Shown: positions 38,987 through 50,889 of the stretch, piece after piece
Layout of the letters: every line of letters starts with the position of its first letter
Position numbering within the stretch: the first letter of the stretch is position 1
Assembly: GCA_963693305.1 (NCBI GenBank)
Contig: OY855903.1
Location: 33,392,251-33,456,250 of the forward strand
From: Meandrina meandrites
Lineage: Eukaryota; Cnidaria; Anthozoa; Scleractinia; Meandrinidae
DNA length: 64,000 bases
Reading direction: 5' to 3'
The notes under the pieces: generated by a model
What the model saw: only the letters and a program-made list of their open reading frames with translations
Databases searched by the model: none
Told to the model about the DNA's origin: nothing
Position numbers and translations under genes: made by a program

Positions 38987-39772
38987 TTGTTTAAATTGAT
39001 TTCTTTAAATGTGAGGGGCATAAATAATTTTCAGAAAAGAAGAGCGATCTTTACATGGTGTCGTAAAAGAAAAGCAGACATCATCTTTATGCAAGAAACA
39101 CACTTAAAAGATGAGTTAGAAAAACAATGGAAGAATGAATGGGGTGGTACAATGTTTTGCTCCCACGGCAGCCCAAATTCCTGTGGGGTTGCAGTGTTGA
39201 TTAGGAACGGTTTTAATTGTTCAATCCAAGAATCCATCATAGATCCCATGGGGCGTTTTATTATTTTGAAGGTGGAAATTGAAGACCAAGTATACTTGTT
39301 AGTTAACATTTACACACCAAACAAAGAGAAAAACATTGCTAAATTTTTTAATTGCTTGCATAAAACTTTACAAATGGAAGACTTGGATTGTGAAGAGAAC
39401 ATTATAATTGGGGGCGATTTCAATTGTCCTTTTAATCCCAAACTTGACAAAAAAGGAGGTGTAATGTTACAAAGGAAAGTGGTGACAGATAGTATTGAAT
39501 GCTTACAAAACGAATTAGATCTAATAGATATATGGAGAATTAAACACCCTCATACGTCTAGTTATACTTGGAGCCAAAAATCGCCTCAAGTATTTTGCCG
39601 TTTAGACTACTGGCTTCTGTCTAACAATCTCCAGGATTTTGTCAGATCAACCGATATCATCCACGCAATCAAAACAGATCATGCTGCAATCGATCTTGTT
39701 TTAACTAAACTTGATCAACATGTAAAAGGCTCTGGTTTTTTGGAAAATGAATGTCTCTCTTCTAGAGGATGA
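38987..39772 (+). CDS. LINE 2 ORF2 endonuclease
   Basis: AP-type endonuclease with all landmark blocks: ISLNVRGINN, KADIIFMQETH (Glu), LVNIYTPN, IIIGGDFNCPFNP (Asp/Asn), TYTWSQK-like (SSYTWSQKSP), RLDYWLLS and KTDHAA (His). It would nick target DNA. The frame start is not an ATG but lies within a few codons of the expected ORF2 start. A frameshift follows at about 39765. Confidence 0.8.
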   Translation: MFKLISLNVRGINNFQKRRAIFTWCRKRKADIIFMQETHLKDELEKQWKNEWGGTMFCSHGSPNSCGVAVLIRNGFNCSIQESIIDPMGRFIILKVEIEDQVYLLVNIYTPNKEKNIAKFFNCLHKTLQMEDLDCEENIIIGGDFNCPFNPKLDKKGGVMLQRKVVTDSIECLQNELDLIDIWRIKHPHTSSYTWSQKSPQVFCRLDYWLLSNNLQDFVRSTDIIHAIKTDHAAIDLVLTKLDQHVKGSGFLENECLSSRG

Positions 39773-40444
39773 AGGTTATCTTGAAGATCTGAAATTAAGA
39801 ATCCCTCAATGGAAGACAACTGGCATGAATGAGCTGTCAGATAATCGCAGTGTCTGGGACTGGCTGAAGTATAATATACGAATCCATGCAATCGATTATT
39901 CCAAAAGAAAAGCCAAAGGTAAAAATGAAAGGGAACGGACCTTACAAAATGAATATGACGTAGCAGCAAAATTATACGAAAACAACCCTAGTGCTTTGAA
40001 CTAAAACCGCTTAAACGAAGCAAAAGAAACGCTTGAGCTGTTTTAGGAAGAAAAAAACAAAAGGTATTATCATTCGCGCAAGGGCTCGGTGGCACGAACA
40101 CAGAGAGCGAAGCACAAAATATTTTTTAAATTTAGAAAAGCGGATTCACGTCAAAAAACATATAGGAAAGCTGCTTGTAAGTGGCATAACGACCGACCCG
40201 TTCAATATACTCAATGAAGAAAAACGCTTTGACAATGACCTCTACAAGTTAAAACATTTTAAGGCAATCTTAATATTCCTATGCTGTCGGAGGAGCAAAA
40301 ACAACTTTGCGAAGGTGAAATATCTCTCGAGGAATTAAAAGCCGTACTGGATAGTTTTCAAAATAACAAGTCGCCAGGCAATGACGGAATTCCTATCGAA
40401 TTCTACAAAGTCTGTTGAGATCTTATTAGTGACTCTTTTAGGAA
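39773..40444 (+). pseudogene. LINE 2 ORF2 linker, broken
   Basis: Linker between endonuclease and RT, readable in two successive frames (LKLRIPQWKTTGMNEL; then RARARWHEHRERSTKYFLNL) with stops and shifts, ending just before the RT. Confidence 0.7.
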
Positions 40445-42334
40445 ATGTGTAAAAGAGTCCTACAAATACGGCGAAATGTCCAGCTCTCAAAAGAAAGCGG
40501 CACTTTAATTGAAAAACAAGGAAAAGATCAAACACTTATTGAAAACTGGAGGCCTATTTCTCTCATTTATGTTGACACCAAAATCATATCAAAAGTAATT
40601 GCAGCAAGAATAAAAAAAGTGTTGCCAAGTATTATCCATCACAATCAAACAGGTTATGTCAAAGATCGTTACATTGGAGAGACAGTTCGATCGATTTTTG
40701 ATATAATGGAATTTACAGATAGCCAAAATATTCCCGGTATCTTGATTTTTATTGACTTTAAAAAAGCGTTTGACACTTTAGAATGGAATTATCTCTTCAA
40801 TTGTCTTGAAGCATTCAATTTTGGCTCGGATTTTATTTGTTATGTAAAAATGTTCTATACTAATATTCAGAGCTGCGTGATAAATAATGGAATAGCATCG
40901 GATTATTTTATGCTGGAGCAGGGTGTGAGACAAGGAGACCCGCTATCCCCCTATCTTTTTCTTCTTGCAGTTGAGACATTAGCAATAGCTATTCACGAAA
41001 ATAAAGAAATTAAAGGAGTAAAAATTTGACAGGAGGAAACTAAACTTCTCCAATATGCTTATGATACAACGGCAGTTCTTTCAGATCTAAATTCGGCTCA
41101 AATCTTATTTCAGCAGCTTGAGTTTTTTAAATCGCTCAGCGGCCTAGAGGTTAACAACTCAAAAACTGAGGGCTTTTGGATGGGGTCTCTAAAAGACAAC
41201 GATATGAAACCACTTGGAATAAGATGGCCAAGTGAACCAATTAAAGCCTTAGGTGTTTTCTTCACTTATGATCAGAGGTTACTTTATGAGAAGAACTTTC
41301 AAGAAAAAATTGATAGTATGAAGAAGCTTACCAACATTTGGTCTTCTAGAGGGCTCTCTGTTTACGGGAAGGTAGCTATAATTAAATCTCGGCTGATTTC
41401 TAAATTGGTCTATACGTCTTCATTACTTCCAACTCCTTCCCAAATTATCAAAAAAGTGAATCATATAATTTATAATTTTTTATGGAGTGGAAAAGACAAG
41501 GTGACAAGGCTATCCGCCATCAATAATTATGAAGCAGGTGGTATAAAAATGATAGATGTAGATAATTTAATTAAAGCCTTAAGACTTGCATGGTTAAAGC
41601 GAATCTTTAGCAATAATAGTGCCACATGGAAGACCTATTTCATGTTCCTCTTAAAAGAGTTAGGAGGCCCTTTAATTTTCAGCTGCAATTATAATATAGA
41701 TTACCTCTCTATAACATCACTTTTTTATAAAGAGCTTTTACAGTGGTGGTCACAATTCCGCAATGATTTTGCAGACCAGAAAGACTGGTCTTCTGTAATT
41801 TGGAATAATAAGGATATAAGAATAAATGGCAAACCAGTTTTCTACAAGAAATTTTTCGACTTTGGAATATATTCTGTCCGTGATCTTTTATTCAACCTTA
41901 GCAACATCGAATCCTACAACGTAATAAGTAAAGAATTAAATAAGGTCAATTTTCTTACATGGACTGGACATGCGATACCACTCAGTTTAAAGAAGATTTG
42001 TGGTCCCACTAAAGGTGATCCTATCTTCAAACATAACGGAAATATTTTTGACATTACAAAAAACAAAGCAAAAGATTACTACTCCTTGATTGTAAGTAAT
42101 AAAGCCCAAATTCCGAACCATGCACATAAACTGAAACGCGATTTTAAATTATCCGAAGATGACTTAAAACTTGTTTACAATCTCCCCCATACAGTGGCCC
42201 TACAATGTGTCGCAATCAATACGGTATCAGATCACAATGTCAATCAAATGTCTAAGTCCATGATAACAATAGATACGTTCATCACATCCCCCTTCTCCAA
42301 CGACGGAGAACTAATGGGAATTTTTAAAAGTTAA
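40445..42334 (+). pseudogene. LINE 2 ORF2 reverse transcriptase, mutated active site
   Basis: RT landmarks ENWRPISLIYVDTKI, IFIDFKKAFDTLEW and GVRQGDPLSPYLFLL. A TGA at 41027-41029 interrupts the frame, which continues in the same phase. The active-site box reads QYAYDTT where A-D-D is expected: the second base triplet is TAT instead of GAT, so one catalytic Asp is Tyr. The thumb and C-terminal region follow to 42334. Confidence 0.8.
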
Positions 42335-43285
42335 CCCTTTAACCGGCAATCGTACATATTTGTACAAAAAGCACCAGCAATGTTTTGAAACTCTGCAGCT
42401 TTCACAGATCTGGAGATATGATAGTAATAATCTCTTGTTACGACAAAGTGATAAATTTTGAAGCGTTTAAAGCCAATTAACTGGCTACAGCTCTGGCTTT
42501 TCGTTTCATACGGCTATTTGTTCTGCAGGAAATCCAAACATGCTCATTTTCTACTTCATTCGAAAACAACAAAAAACACACATCTTTGCCTTCAAATTTT
42601 TTAATAAAAAACAATTCTAAATCTAAAATGTTGCATTTACAGCAGACGTCAAGCCTTCTACTTTTCGTTCCGTAAGAAAATTTGCCATCAAACCTTCAAC
42701 GGACTGAACAATTACCATTCGATTAGAGCTATGCTTGCCAACCTCCAGATTCTCCTATACCTGACCAAAAGGAATGCTTGGGAAATTAGACACTTCAGCG
42801 GCATGCAACACAACCTACCTCCATTTCACGTGTTTTTTATAAGTGTCGAGCCAGCCAATTCTACCGGCAAAATATTGCATGGATTACATTCTTTAGAAGT
42901 CAAATCTCGTCCAAATTGCCTTGGTGGGTCTTGGAATCCAGCCACATAACGGCCAGAGAGACAACTTCACTCATGAATAACCATGTTTCCAGACATATAG
43001 TTTTGGCGTTCTAATCACCGTCAAATCATCTCTCACTCCTGGTTTCTTTCAGAAGTTTGCCTCAACCCACCATTCAAGCTTCATGATGCCAGCCTGGGGG
43101 CCTCTGCAGTGGAAAATGGCTCTAAAAACACTTATAAACCGAAAACTTACCAGATTTGAGCCCTCGGTGTTACTAAACAGCGCATAGTTTCAATTAAACT
43201 TCTTATATGCGATCACGAAATTGTAGAGACTGCCTATGCTCAGAAAAACTCTTAAAAAACACAAATAAATTTGCCGGTTAAAGGG
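42335..43285. mobile_element. piggyBac-like non-autonomous element, unit 1
   Basis: CCCTTTAACCGGCAA at the left and its complement at the right, flanked by TTAA (42331-42334, 43286-43289). CCC termini and a TTAA target are the piggyBac signature. The 951-bp interior has no transposase. It sits at the join between the LINE 2 end and the Gypsy 2 end. Confidence 0.8.
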
Positions 43286-43289
43286 TTAA

Positions 43290-44358
43290 AGTCAAGACAT
43301 GATGAAGTCTTTGAATTTAGAAGGTAAAACCTTCTTTCTTGTAGAGACTCTCTGGACAGGTTCCGGTTCTTCTTCAGGTTCTCGGTGGAGATTTCAGGGT
43401 TTGTTTGTTCAGTTCCATCTGTATCCGGTGTGTTTCCTTCAGTCTCGGTTTCGATTGGCTCGGATGGTCCAAGGATGGAATGTGGGGGCTTGTGGGTCTT
43501 AAGTAGGTTGCGGCGGTTACGCCGATAGTCTTGCCCATTTGCTGTAGTGACCAAGTATGTTGGCTGTATCAGTTACGACTGCTGGAACCCAAGCTTTTCC
43601 TTGACGGAGGCGGACACTCTCATTCGGTTCAAGGGGCTGAAGGGGCCTTGCGCCTTTGTTGTAGTACTGAGCTTGTTGATTTTGACGTGCTTCTAATTGT
43701 TGACAAACACTGGTCGGCACATGGGGCTGTAACAGCTCTCTTGTTGCAGGTATCGTTGTCCTGGCCGTGAGGCTCATAAGAAGTTGGGAGGGTAAATATG
43801 TCATTCCAGTGACAGGCGTGTTTCGGTATTCCAGGAGGCCAATGTATGGGTCGTCCGCTTTCTTAAGTATGCTCTTGACTGTTTGTACAGCTTGCTCACT
43901 TAGCCCACTGGATTGGGGGTAGGTAGGGCTTGAGGTTGTCGGCTTAAATCCCCAACTGCTAGCAAAATCTTTAAATTCTCGGCTGTTGTACAGCATGTTG
44001 TCTGACACAAGTTCTTCAGGAATTCCGTGTCTTGCAAATATGGACTTCATGTGTGTTATAACAGTTCCCGCTGTCTTGTCTGGCAACAGGCTGGTCTCGA
44101 TAAACTTTGAGTAGTAATCTACTACGAGGAGGTATGGCTTTCCTTTATGTTCAAACAGGTCGGAGCCTAGCTTCTGCCATGGTCGGTCAGGTACCTCATG
44201 TGCTATCATGGGTTCTTTCTGATTTCTGTTCCTGTATGTAGAACATGTGCTACATCTTGAAACTGTTTCTTGGATATCGTTTGATAATCCCGGCCACTAG
44301 ACGGTTGGTCTTGCCCGTGCTTTGCACTTTTCTACCCCAAGATGGCTTTCGTGTATCA
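43290..44358 (-). pseudogene. Gypsy 2 integrase core and Pol end, unit 1
   Basis: Minus strand. Integrase core with DRPWQKLGSDLF, YLLVVDYYSKFIE, SDNMLYNSREF (Asp), SPTYPQSSGLSEQAV (Glu position) and LLEYRNTPVTGMTY, then a Pol tail that shifts frame near 43550 and ends about 43297 (STRKKVLPSKFKDFIMS). The unit breaks off at 44358 inside the zinc-finger part. Confidence 0.8.
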
Positions 44359-44961
44359 ACACTAAGTATTGCAGAAGAAGGGAGTTGCTAAAGCACTTCA
44401 ATATCAGTATTCAGGAGCATGAAGTTCCACATCTTTGCTGCGATAACTGTGCCTTTAAATGCAAATGTGGTTTTGCCTGACTGTAAAACTATTGCAGTCT
44501 TTCCTACTACCAAAGCTGGATCATTAGAGCCAGCATCAGTTAAAAGGAGGATTGTTCATGCATATCAAAGAAAAGTCGTGGATGGTTACCTAACACTTTA
44601 TTGCAAGTCCATTCTCTTAAAACTGTTGAACACAACTGCTCGTGGTGAAGTGAAGACATAACAAACTTACAGTTTTTGTTAGGATTCTCCAAACATCAAG
44701 TTGGCCAAGTTTTGGATAACTTGGCCACAATTTTCACTTTGTCTGATATTTTCAGATGTGTGGAGATTTGGGATAAGAGACATGCATTTGTCAGTGATGT
44801 TTTCAATGATATAAATTCTCACATTCCAGTGACGGATTTGATTGAAGATGACAAGGAATATGATTTTGATGAGGAACTCCTCTATGAATGGAACAAGTTC
44901 ACAGCTAGAAAACAAGAACTAGAAACTGAGTGTGATAATTCACAAGAAGAAGCTGAAGATC
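44359..44961 (+). pseudogene. RecQ-type helicase fragment, unit 2
   Basis: Same as 37988-38590; the helicase motifs V and VI are not included because the unit begins after them. Confidence 0.65.
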
Positions 44962-44965
44962 CTAC

Positions 44966-47900
44966 TCTCAGACGACTTTCCTAAGGAAATAGATGAAATT
45001 CACAAAGAGTTGTACCCGGTCTTAAAAAGTGCTAAACAGGCTAACAAAAGAGCGTTTTTCAACATTGATAAATTAATCATTAACGGGCAAATATACAGAG
45101 GAAAAGAAACCAAGAAGCTCCCTTTCTATTGTAATATTATGAAGGACTTGGAATATTAATCCAGTAATGGTTTTCAAGGACAGGCACGTAAACGATAAAT
45201 TACTTATTTAGTATGTATCTATATTTATGTAATCTGTTTCGTCAGTTATGTGTTTCTCATTTGCAAAGGAAAACGATCTGTGGTCCACTCTATCTAGGAA
45301 AATACATATGGATCCTACTGCAGGCCCTGATCATGGAAAAATTATTTAAAGGCAAACTTGTTTAAATTGATTTCTTTAAATGTGAGGGGCATAAATAATT
45401 TTCAGAAAAGAAGAGCGATCTTTACATGGTGTCGTAAAAGAAAAGCAGACATCATCTTTATGCAAGAAACACACTTAAAAGATGAGTTAGAAAAACAATG
45501 GAAGAATGAATGGGGTGGTACAATGTTTTGCTCCCACGGCAGCCCAAATTCCTGTGGGGTTGCAGTGTTGATTAGGAACGGTTTTAATTGTTCAATCCAA
45601 GAATCCATCATAGATCCCATGGGGCGTTTTATTATTTTGAAGGTGGAAATTGAAGACCAAGTATACTTGTTAGTTAACATTTACACACCAAACAAAGAGA
45701 AAAACATTGCTAAATTTTTTAATTGCTTGCATAAAACTTTACAAATGGAAGACTTGGATTGTGAAGAGAACATTATAATTGGGGGCGATTTCAATTGTCC
45801 TTTTAATCCCAAACTTGACAAAAAAGGAGGTGTAATGTTACAAAGGAAAGTGGTGACAGATAGTATTGAATGCTTACAAAACGAATTAGATCTAATAGAT
45901 ATATGGAGAATTAAACACCCTCATACGTCTAGTTATACTTGGAGCCAAAAATCGCCTCAAGTATTTTGCCGTTTAGACTACTGGCTTCTGTCTAACAATC
46001 TCCAGGATTTTGTCAGATCAACCGATATCATCCACGCAATCAAAACAGATCATGCTGCAATCGATCTTGTTTTAACTAAACTTGATCAACATGTAAAAGG
46101 CTCTGGTTTTTTGGAAAATGAATGTCTCTCTTCTAGAGGATGAAGGTTATCTTGAAGATCTGAAATTAAGAATCCCTCAATGGAAGACAACTGGCATGAA
46201 TGAGCTGTCAGATAATCGCAGTGTCTGGGACTGGCTGAAGTATAATATACGAATCCATGCAATCGATTATTCCAAAAGAAAAGCCAAAGGTAAAAATGAA
46301 AGGGAACGGACCTTACAAAATGAATATGACGTAGCAGCAAAATTATACGAAAACAACCCTAGTGCTTTGAACTAAAACCGCTTAAACGAAGCAAAAGAAA
46401 CGCTTGAGCTGTTTTAGGAAGAAAAAAACAAAAGGTATTATCATTCGCGCAAGGGCTCGGTGGCACGAACACAGAGAGCGAAGCACAAAATATTTTTTAA
46501 ATTTAGAAAAGCGGATTCACGTCAAAAAACATATAGGAAAGCTGCTTGTAAGTGGCATAACGACCGACCCGTTCAATATACTCAATGAAGAAAAACGCTT
46601 TGACAATGACCTCTACAAGTTAAAACATTTTAAGGCAATCTTAATATTCCTATGCTGTCGGAGGAGCAAAAACAACTTTGCGAAGGTGAAATATCTCTCG
46701 AGGAATTAAAAGCCGTACTGGATAGTTTTCAAAATAACAAGTCGCCAGGCAATGACGGAATTCCTATCGAATTCTACAAAGTCTGTTGAGATCTTATTAG
46801 TGACTCTTTTAGGAAATGTGTAAAAGAGTCCTACAAATACGGCGAAATGTCCAGCTCTCAAAAGAAAGCGGCACTTTAATTGAAAAACAAGGAAAAGATC
46901 AAACACTTATTGAAAACTGGAGGCCTATTTCTCTCATTTATGTTGACACCAAAATCATATCAAAAGTAATTGCAGCAAGAATAAAAAAAGTGTTGCCAAG
47001 TATTATCCATCACAATCAAACAGGTTATGTCAAAGATCGTTACATTGGAGAGACAGTTCGATCGATTTTTGATATAATGGAATTTACAGATAGCCAAAAT
47101 ATTCCCGGTATCTTGATTTTTATTGACTTTAAAAAAGCGTTTGACACTTTAGAATGGAATTATCTCTTCAATTGTCTTGAAGCATTCAATTTTGGCTCGG
47201 ATTTTATTTGTTATGTAAAAATGTTCTATACTAATATTCAGAGCTGCGTGATAAATAATGGAATAGCATCGGATTATTTTATGCTGGAGCAGGGTGTGAG
47301 ACAAGGAGACCCGCTATCCCCCTATCTTTTTCTTCTTGCAGTTGAGACATTAGCAATAGCTATTCACGAAAATAAAGAAATTAAAGGAGTAAAAATTTGA
47401 CAGGAGGAAACTAAACTTCTCCAATATGCTTATGATACAACGGCAGTTCTTTCAGATCTAAATTCGGCTCAAATCTTATTTCAGCAGCTTGAGTTTTTTA
47501 AATCGCTCAGCGGCCTAGAGGTTAACAACTCAAAAACTGAGGGCTTTTGGATGGGGTCTCTAAAAGACAACGATATGAAACCACTTGGAATAAGATGGCC
47601 AAGTGAACCAATTAAAGCCTTAGGTGTTTTCTTCACTTATGATCAGAGGTTACTTTATGAGAAGAACTTTCAAGAAAAAATTGATAGTATGAAGAAGCTT
47701 ACCAACATTTGGTCTTCTAGAGGGCTCTCTGTTTACGGGAAGGTAGCTATAATTAAATCTCGGCTGATTTCTAAATTGGTCTATACGTCTTCATTACTTC
47801 CAACTCCTTCCCAAATTATCAAAAAAGTGAATCATATAATTTATAATTTTTTATGGAGTGGAAAAGACAAGGTGACAAGGCTATCCGCCATCAATAATTA

Positions 47901-48701
47901 TGAAGCAGGTGGTATAAAAATGATAGATGTAGATAATTTAATTAAAGCCTTAAGACTTGCATGGTTAAAGCGAATCTTTAGCAATAATAGTGCCACATGG
48001 AAGACCTATTTCATGTTCCTCTTAAAAGAGTTAGGAGGCCCTTTAATTTTCAGCTGCAATTATAATATAGATTACCTCTCTATAACATCACTTTTTTATA
48101 AAGAGCTTTTACAGTGGTGGTCACAATTCCGCAATGATTTTGCAGACCAGAAAGACTGGTCTTCTGTAATTTGGAATAATAAGGATATAAGAATAAATGG
48201 CAAACCAGTTTTCTACAAGAAATTTTTCGACTTTGGAATATATTCTGTCCGTGATCTTTTATTCAACCTTAGCAACATCGAATCCTACAACGTAATAAGT
48301 AAAGAATTAAATAAGGTCAATTTTCTTACATGGACTGGACATGCGATACCACTCAGTTTAAAGAAGATTTGTGGTCCCACTAAAGGTGATCCTATCTTCA
48401 AACATAACGGAAATATTTTTGACATTACAAAAAACAAAGCAAAAGATTACTACTCCTTGATTGTAAGTAATAAAGCCCAAATTCCGAACCATGCACATAA
48501 ACTGAAACGCGATTTTAAATTATCCGAAGATGACTTAAAACTTGTTTACAATCTCCCCCATACAGTGGCCCTACAATGTGTCGCAATCAATACGGTATCA
48601 GATCACAATGTCAATCAAATGTCTAAGTCCATGATAACAATAGATACGTTCATCACATCCCCCTTCTCCAACGACGGAGAACTAATGGGAATTTTTAAAA
48701 G
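44966..48701 (+). mobile_element. Tx1/L1-type LINE 2, unit 2
   Basis: Copy of 38595-42330 at an offset of 6,371 bp, with the same truncation and lesions. Confidence 0.8.
45358..46143 (+). CDS. LINE 2 ORF2 endonuclease, unit 2
   Basis: Same protein, residue for residue, as 38987-39772. Confidence 0.8.
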   Translation: MFKLISLNVRGINNFQKRRAIFTWCRKRKADIIFMQETHLKDELEKQWKNEWGGTMFCSHGSPNSCGVAVLIRNGFNCSIQESIIDPMGRFIILKVEIEDQVYLLVNIYTPNKEKNIAKFFNCLHKTLQMEDLDCEENIIIGGDFNCPFNPKLDKKGGVMLQRKVVTDSIECLQNELDLIDIWRIKHPHTSSYTWSQKSPQVFCRLDYWLLSNNLQDFVRSTDIIHAIKTDHAAIDLVLTKLDQHVKGSGFLENECLSSRG

Positions 48702-48705
48702 TTAA
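46816..48705 (+). pseudogene. LINE 2 reverse transcriptase, unit 2
   Basis: Same as 40445-42334, including the TGA (47398-47400) and the QYAYDTT active-site change. Confidence 0.8.
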
Positions 48706-49656
48706 CCCTTTAACCGGCAATCGTACATATTTGTACAAAAAGCACCAGCAATGTTTTGAAACTCTGCAGCTTTCACAGATCTGGAGATATGATAGTAATA
48801 ATCTCTTGTTACGACAAAGTGATAAATTTTGAAGCGTTTAAAGCCAATTAACTGGCTACAGCTCTGGCTTTTCGTTTCATACGGCTATTTGTTCTGCAGG
48901 AAATCCAAACATGCTCATTTTCTACTTCATTCGAAAACAACAAAAAACACACATCTTTGCCTTCAAATTTTTTAATAAAAAACAATTCTAAATCTAAAAT
49001 GTTGCATTTACAGCAGACGTCAAGCCTTCTACTTTTCGTTCCGTAAGAAAATTTGCCATCAAACCTTCAACGGACTGAACAATTACCATTCGATTAGAGC
49101 TATGCTTGCCAACCTCCAGATTCTCCTATACCTGACCAAAAGGAATGCTTGGGAAATTAGACACTTCAGCGGCATGCAACACAACCTACCTCCATTTCAC
49201 GTGTTTTTTATAAGTGTCGAGCCAGCCAATTCTACCGGCAAAATATTGCATGGATTACATTCTTTAGAAGTCAAATCTCGTCCAAATTGCCTTGGTGGGT
49301 CTTGGAATCCAGCCACATAACGGCCAGAGAGACAACTTCACTCATGAATAACCATGTTTCCAGACATATAGTTTTGGCGTTCTAATCACCGTCAAATCAT
49401 CTCTCACTCCTGGTTTCTTTCAGAAGTTTGCCTCAACCCACCATTCAAGCTTCATGATGCCAGCCTGGGGGCCTCTGCAGTGGAAAATGGCTCTAAAAAC
49501 ACTTATAAACCGAAAACTTACCAGATTTGAGCCCTCGGTGTTACTAAACAGCGCATAGTTTCAATTAAACTTCTTATATGCGATCACGAAATTGTAGAGA
49601 CTGCCTATGCTCAGAAAAACTCTTAAAAAACACAAATAAATTTGCCGGTTAAAGGG
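48706..49656. mobile_element. piggyBac-like non-autonomous element, unit 2
   Basis: Copy of 42335-43285 with the same TTAA flanks. It was carried by the duplication, not an independent insertion. Confidence 0.8.
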
Positions 49657-49887
49657 TTAAAGTCAAGACATGATGAAGTCTTTGAATTTAGAAGGTAAAA
49701 CCTTCTTTCTTGTAGAGACTCTCTGGACAGGTTCCGGTTCTTCTTCAGGTTCTCGGTGGAGATTTCAGGGTTTGTTTGTTCAGTTCCATCTGTATCCGGT
49801 GTGTTTCCTTCAGTCTCGGTTTCGATTGGCTCGGATGGTCCAAGGATGGAATGTGGGGGCTTGTGGGTCTTAAGTAGGTTGCGGCGG

Positions 49888-50580
49888 TTACGCCGATAGT
49901 CTTGCCCATTTGCTGTAGTGACCAAGTATGTTGGCTGTATCAGTTACGACTGCTGGAACCCAAGCTTTTCCTTGACGGAGGCGGACACTCTCATTCGGTT
50001 CAAGGGGCTGAAGGGGCCTTGCGCCTTTGTTGTAGTACTGAGCTTGTTGATTTTGACGTGCTTCTAATTGTTGACAAACACTGGTCGGCACATGGGGCTG
50101 TAACAGCTCTCTTGTTGCAGGTATCGTTGTCCTGGCCGTGAGGCTCATAAGAAGTTGGGAGGGTAAATATGTCATTCCAGTGACAGGCGTGTTTCGGTAT
50201 TCCAGGAGGCCAATGTATGGGTCGTCCGCTTTCTTAAGTATGCTCTTGACTGTTTGTACAGCTTGCTCACTTAGCCCACTGGATTGGGGGTAGGTAGGGC
50301 TTGAGGTTGTCGGCTTAAATCCCCAACTGCTAGCAAAATCTTTAAATTCTCGGCTGTTGTACAGCATGTTGTCTGACACAAGTTCTTCAGGAATTCCGTG
50401 TCTTGCAAATATGGACTTCATGTGTGTTATAACAGTTCCCGCTGTCTTGTCTGGCAACAGGCTGGTCTCGATAAACTTTGAGTAGTAATCTACTACGAGG
50501 AGGTATGGCTTTCCTTTATGTTCAAACAGGTCGGAGCCTAGCTTCTGCCATGGTCGGTCAGGTACCTCATGTGCTATCAT
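49888..50580 (-). pseudogene. Gypsy 2 integrase core
   Basis: Same sequence as the unit 1 integrase, here connected to its upstream parts. Catalytic acidic residues are visible (GSDLF, SDNMLY); the Glu region reads SSGLSEQAV. The frame exits at 49888 with a shift into the Pol tail (49623-49925). Confidence 0.8.
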
Positions 50581-50667
50581 GGGTTCTTTCTGATTTCTGT
50601 TCCTGTATGTAGAACATGTGCTACATCTTGAAACTGTTTCTTGGATATCGTTTGATAATCCCGGCCA

Positions 50668-50889
50668 CTAGACGGTTGGTCTTGCCCGTGCTTTGCACTT
50701 TTCTACCCCAAGATGGCTTTCGTGTATCAGCATGAGGATGTACCTTCTCAATGTTCTAGGTACAATGACTCTTTGTTCCTTGAACAGCAGGCCTTCAGCT
50801 TCACTCAGTTCGTGTCGAACATTCCAGTAAGGGGCGATGCTTGGGTGTACCACTCGCTTGTGATCTTGCCAGCCGTGTATGATTTGCAT
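50668..50889 (-). pseudogene. Gypsy 2 integrase zinc finger
   Basis: IHESHLGVEKC gives the His pair; the Cys pair (CSTCSTY) follows at about 50610. TAG at about 50665-50667 and TGA at 50890 bound this piece. Same frame as its neighbours. Confidence 0.8.

Larger units (their letters stand above)
38595..42330 (+). mobile_element. Tx1/L1-type LINE 2, unit 1
   Basis: 5'-truncated within ORF1 (C-terminal domain only, 38600-38788), with ORF2 at 38987-42334. It is a different family from the LINE at 8-20 kb but of the same clade. Frames change at about 39770 and 40010-40040 and again before 40445, with a stop at 41027-41029. Confidence 0.8.
37988..44358. repeat. 6,371-bp tandem duplication, unit 1
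   Basis: Unit starts ACACTAAGTATTGC inside the RecQ fragment and ends GTGTATCA inside the Gypsy 2 integrase. The next base restarts the unit. Every position I compared, and every translated frame, is the same in unit 2. Confidence 0.95.
44359..50729. repeat. 6,371-bp tandem duplication, unit 2
   Basis: Exact repeat of 37988-44358, head to tail with no spacer. After GTGTATCA at 50729 the sequence continues into the Gypsy 2 parts that precede the integrase. Confidence 0.95.

Noticed and set aside
42731..42949. Frame of 72 codons inside the piggyBac-like element (and its copy at 49102)
   Set aside because: No transposase motif; too short; likely chance in a non-autonomous element.
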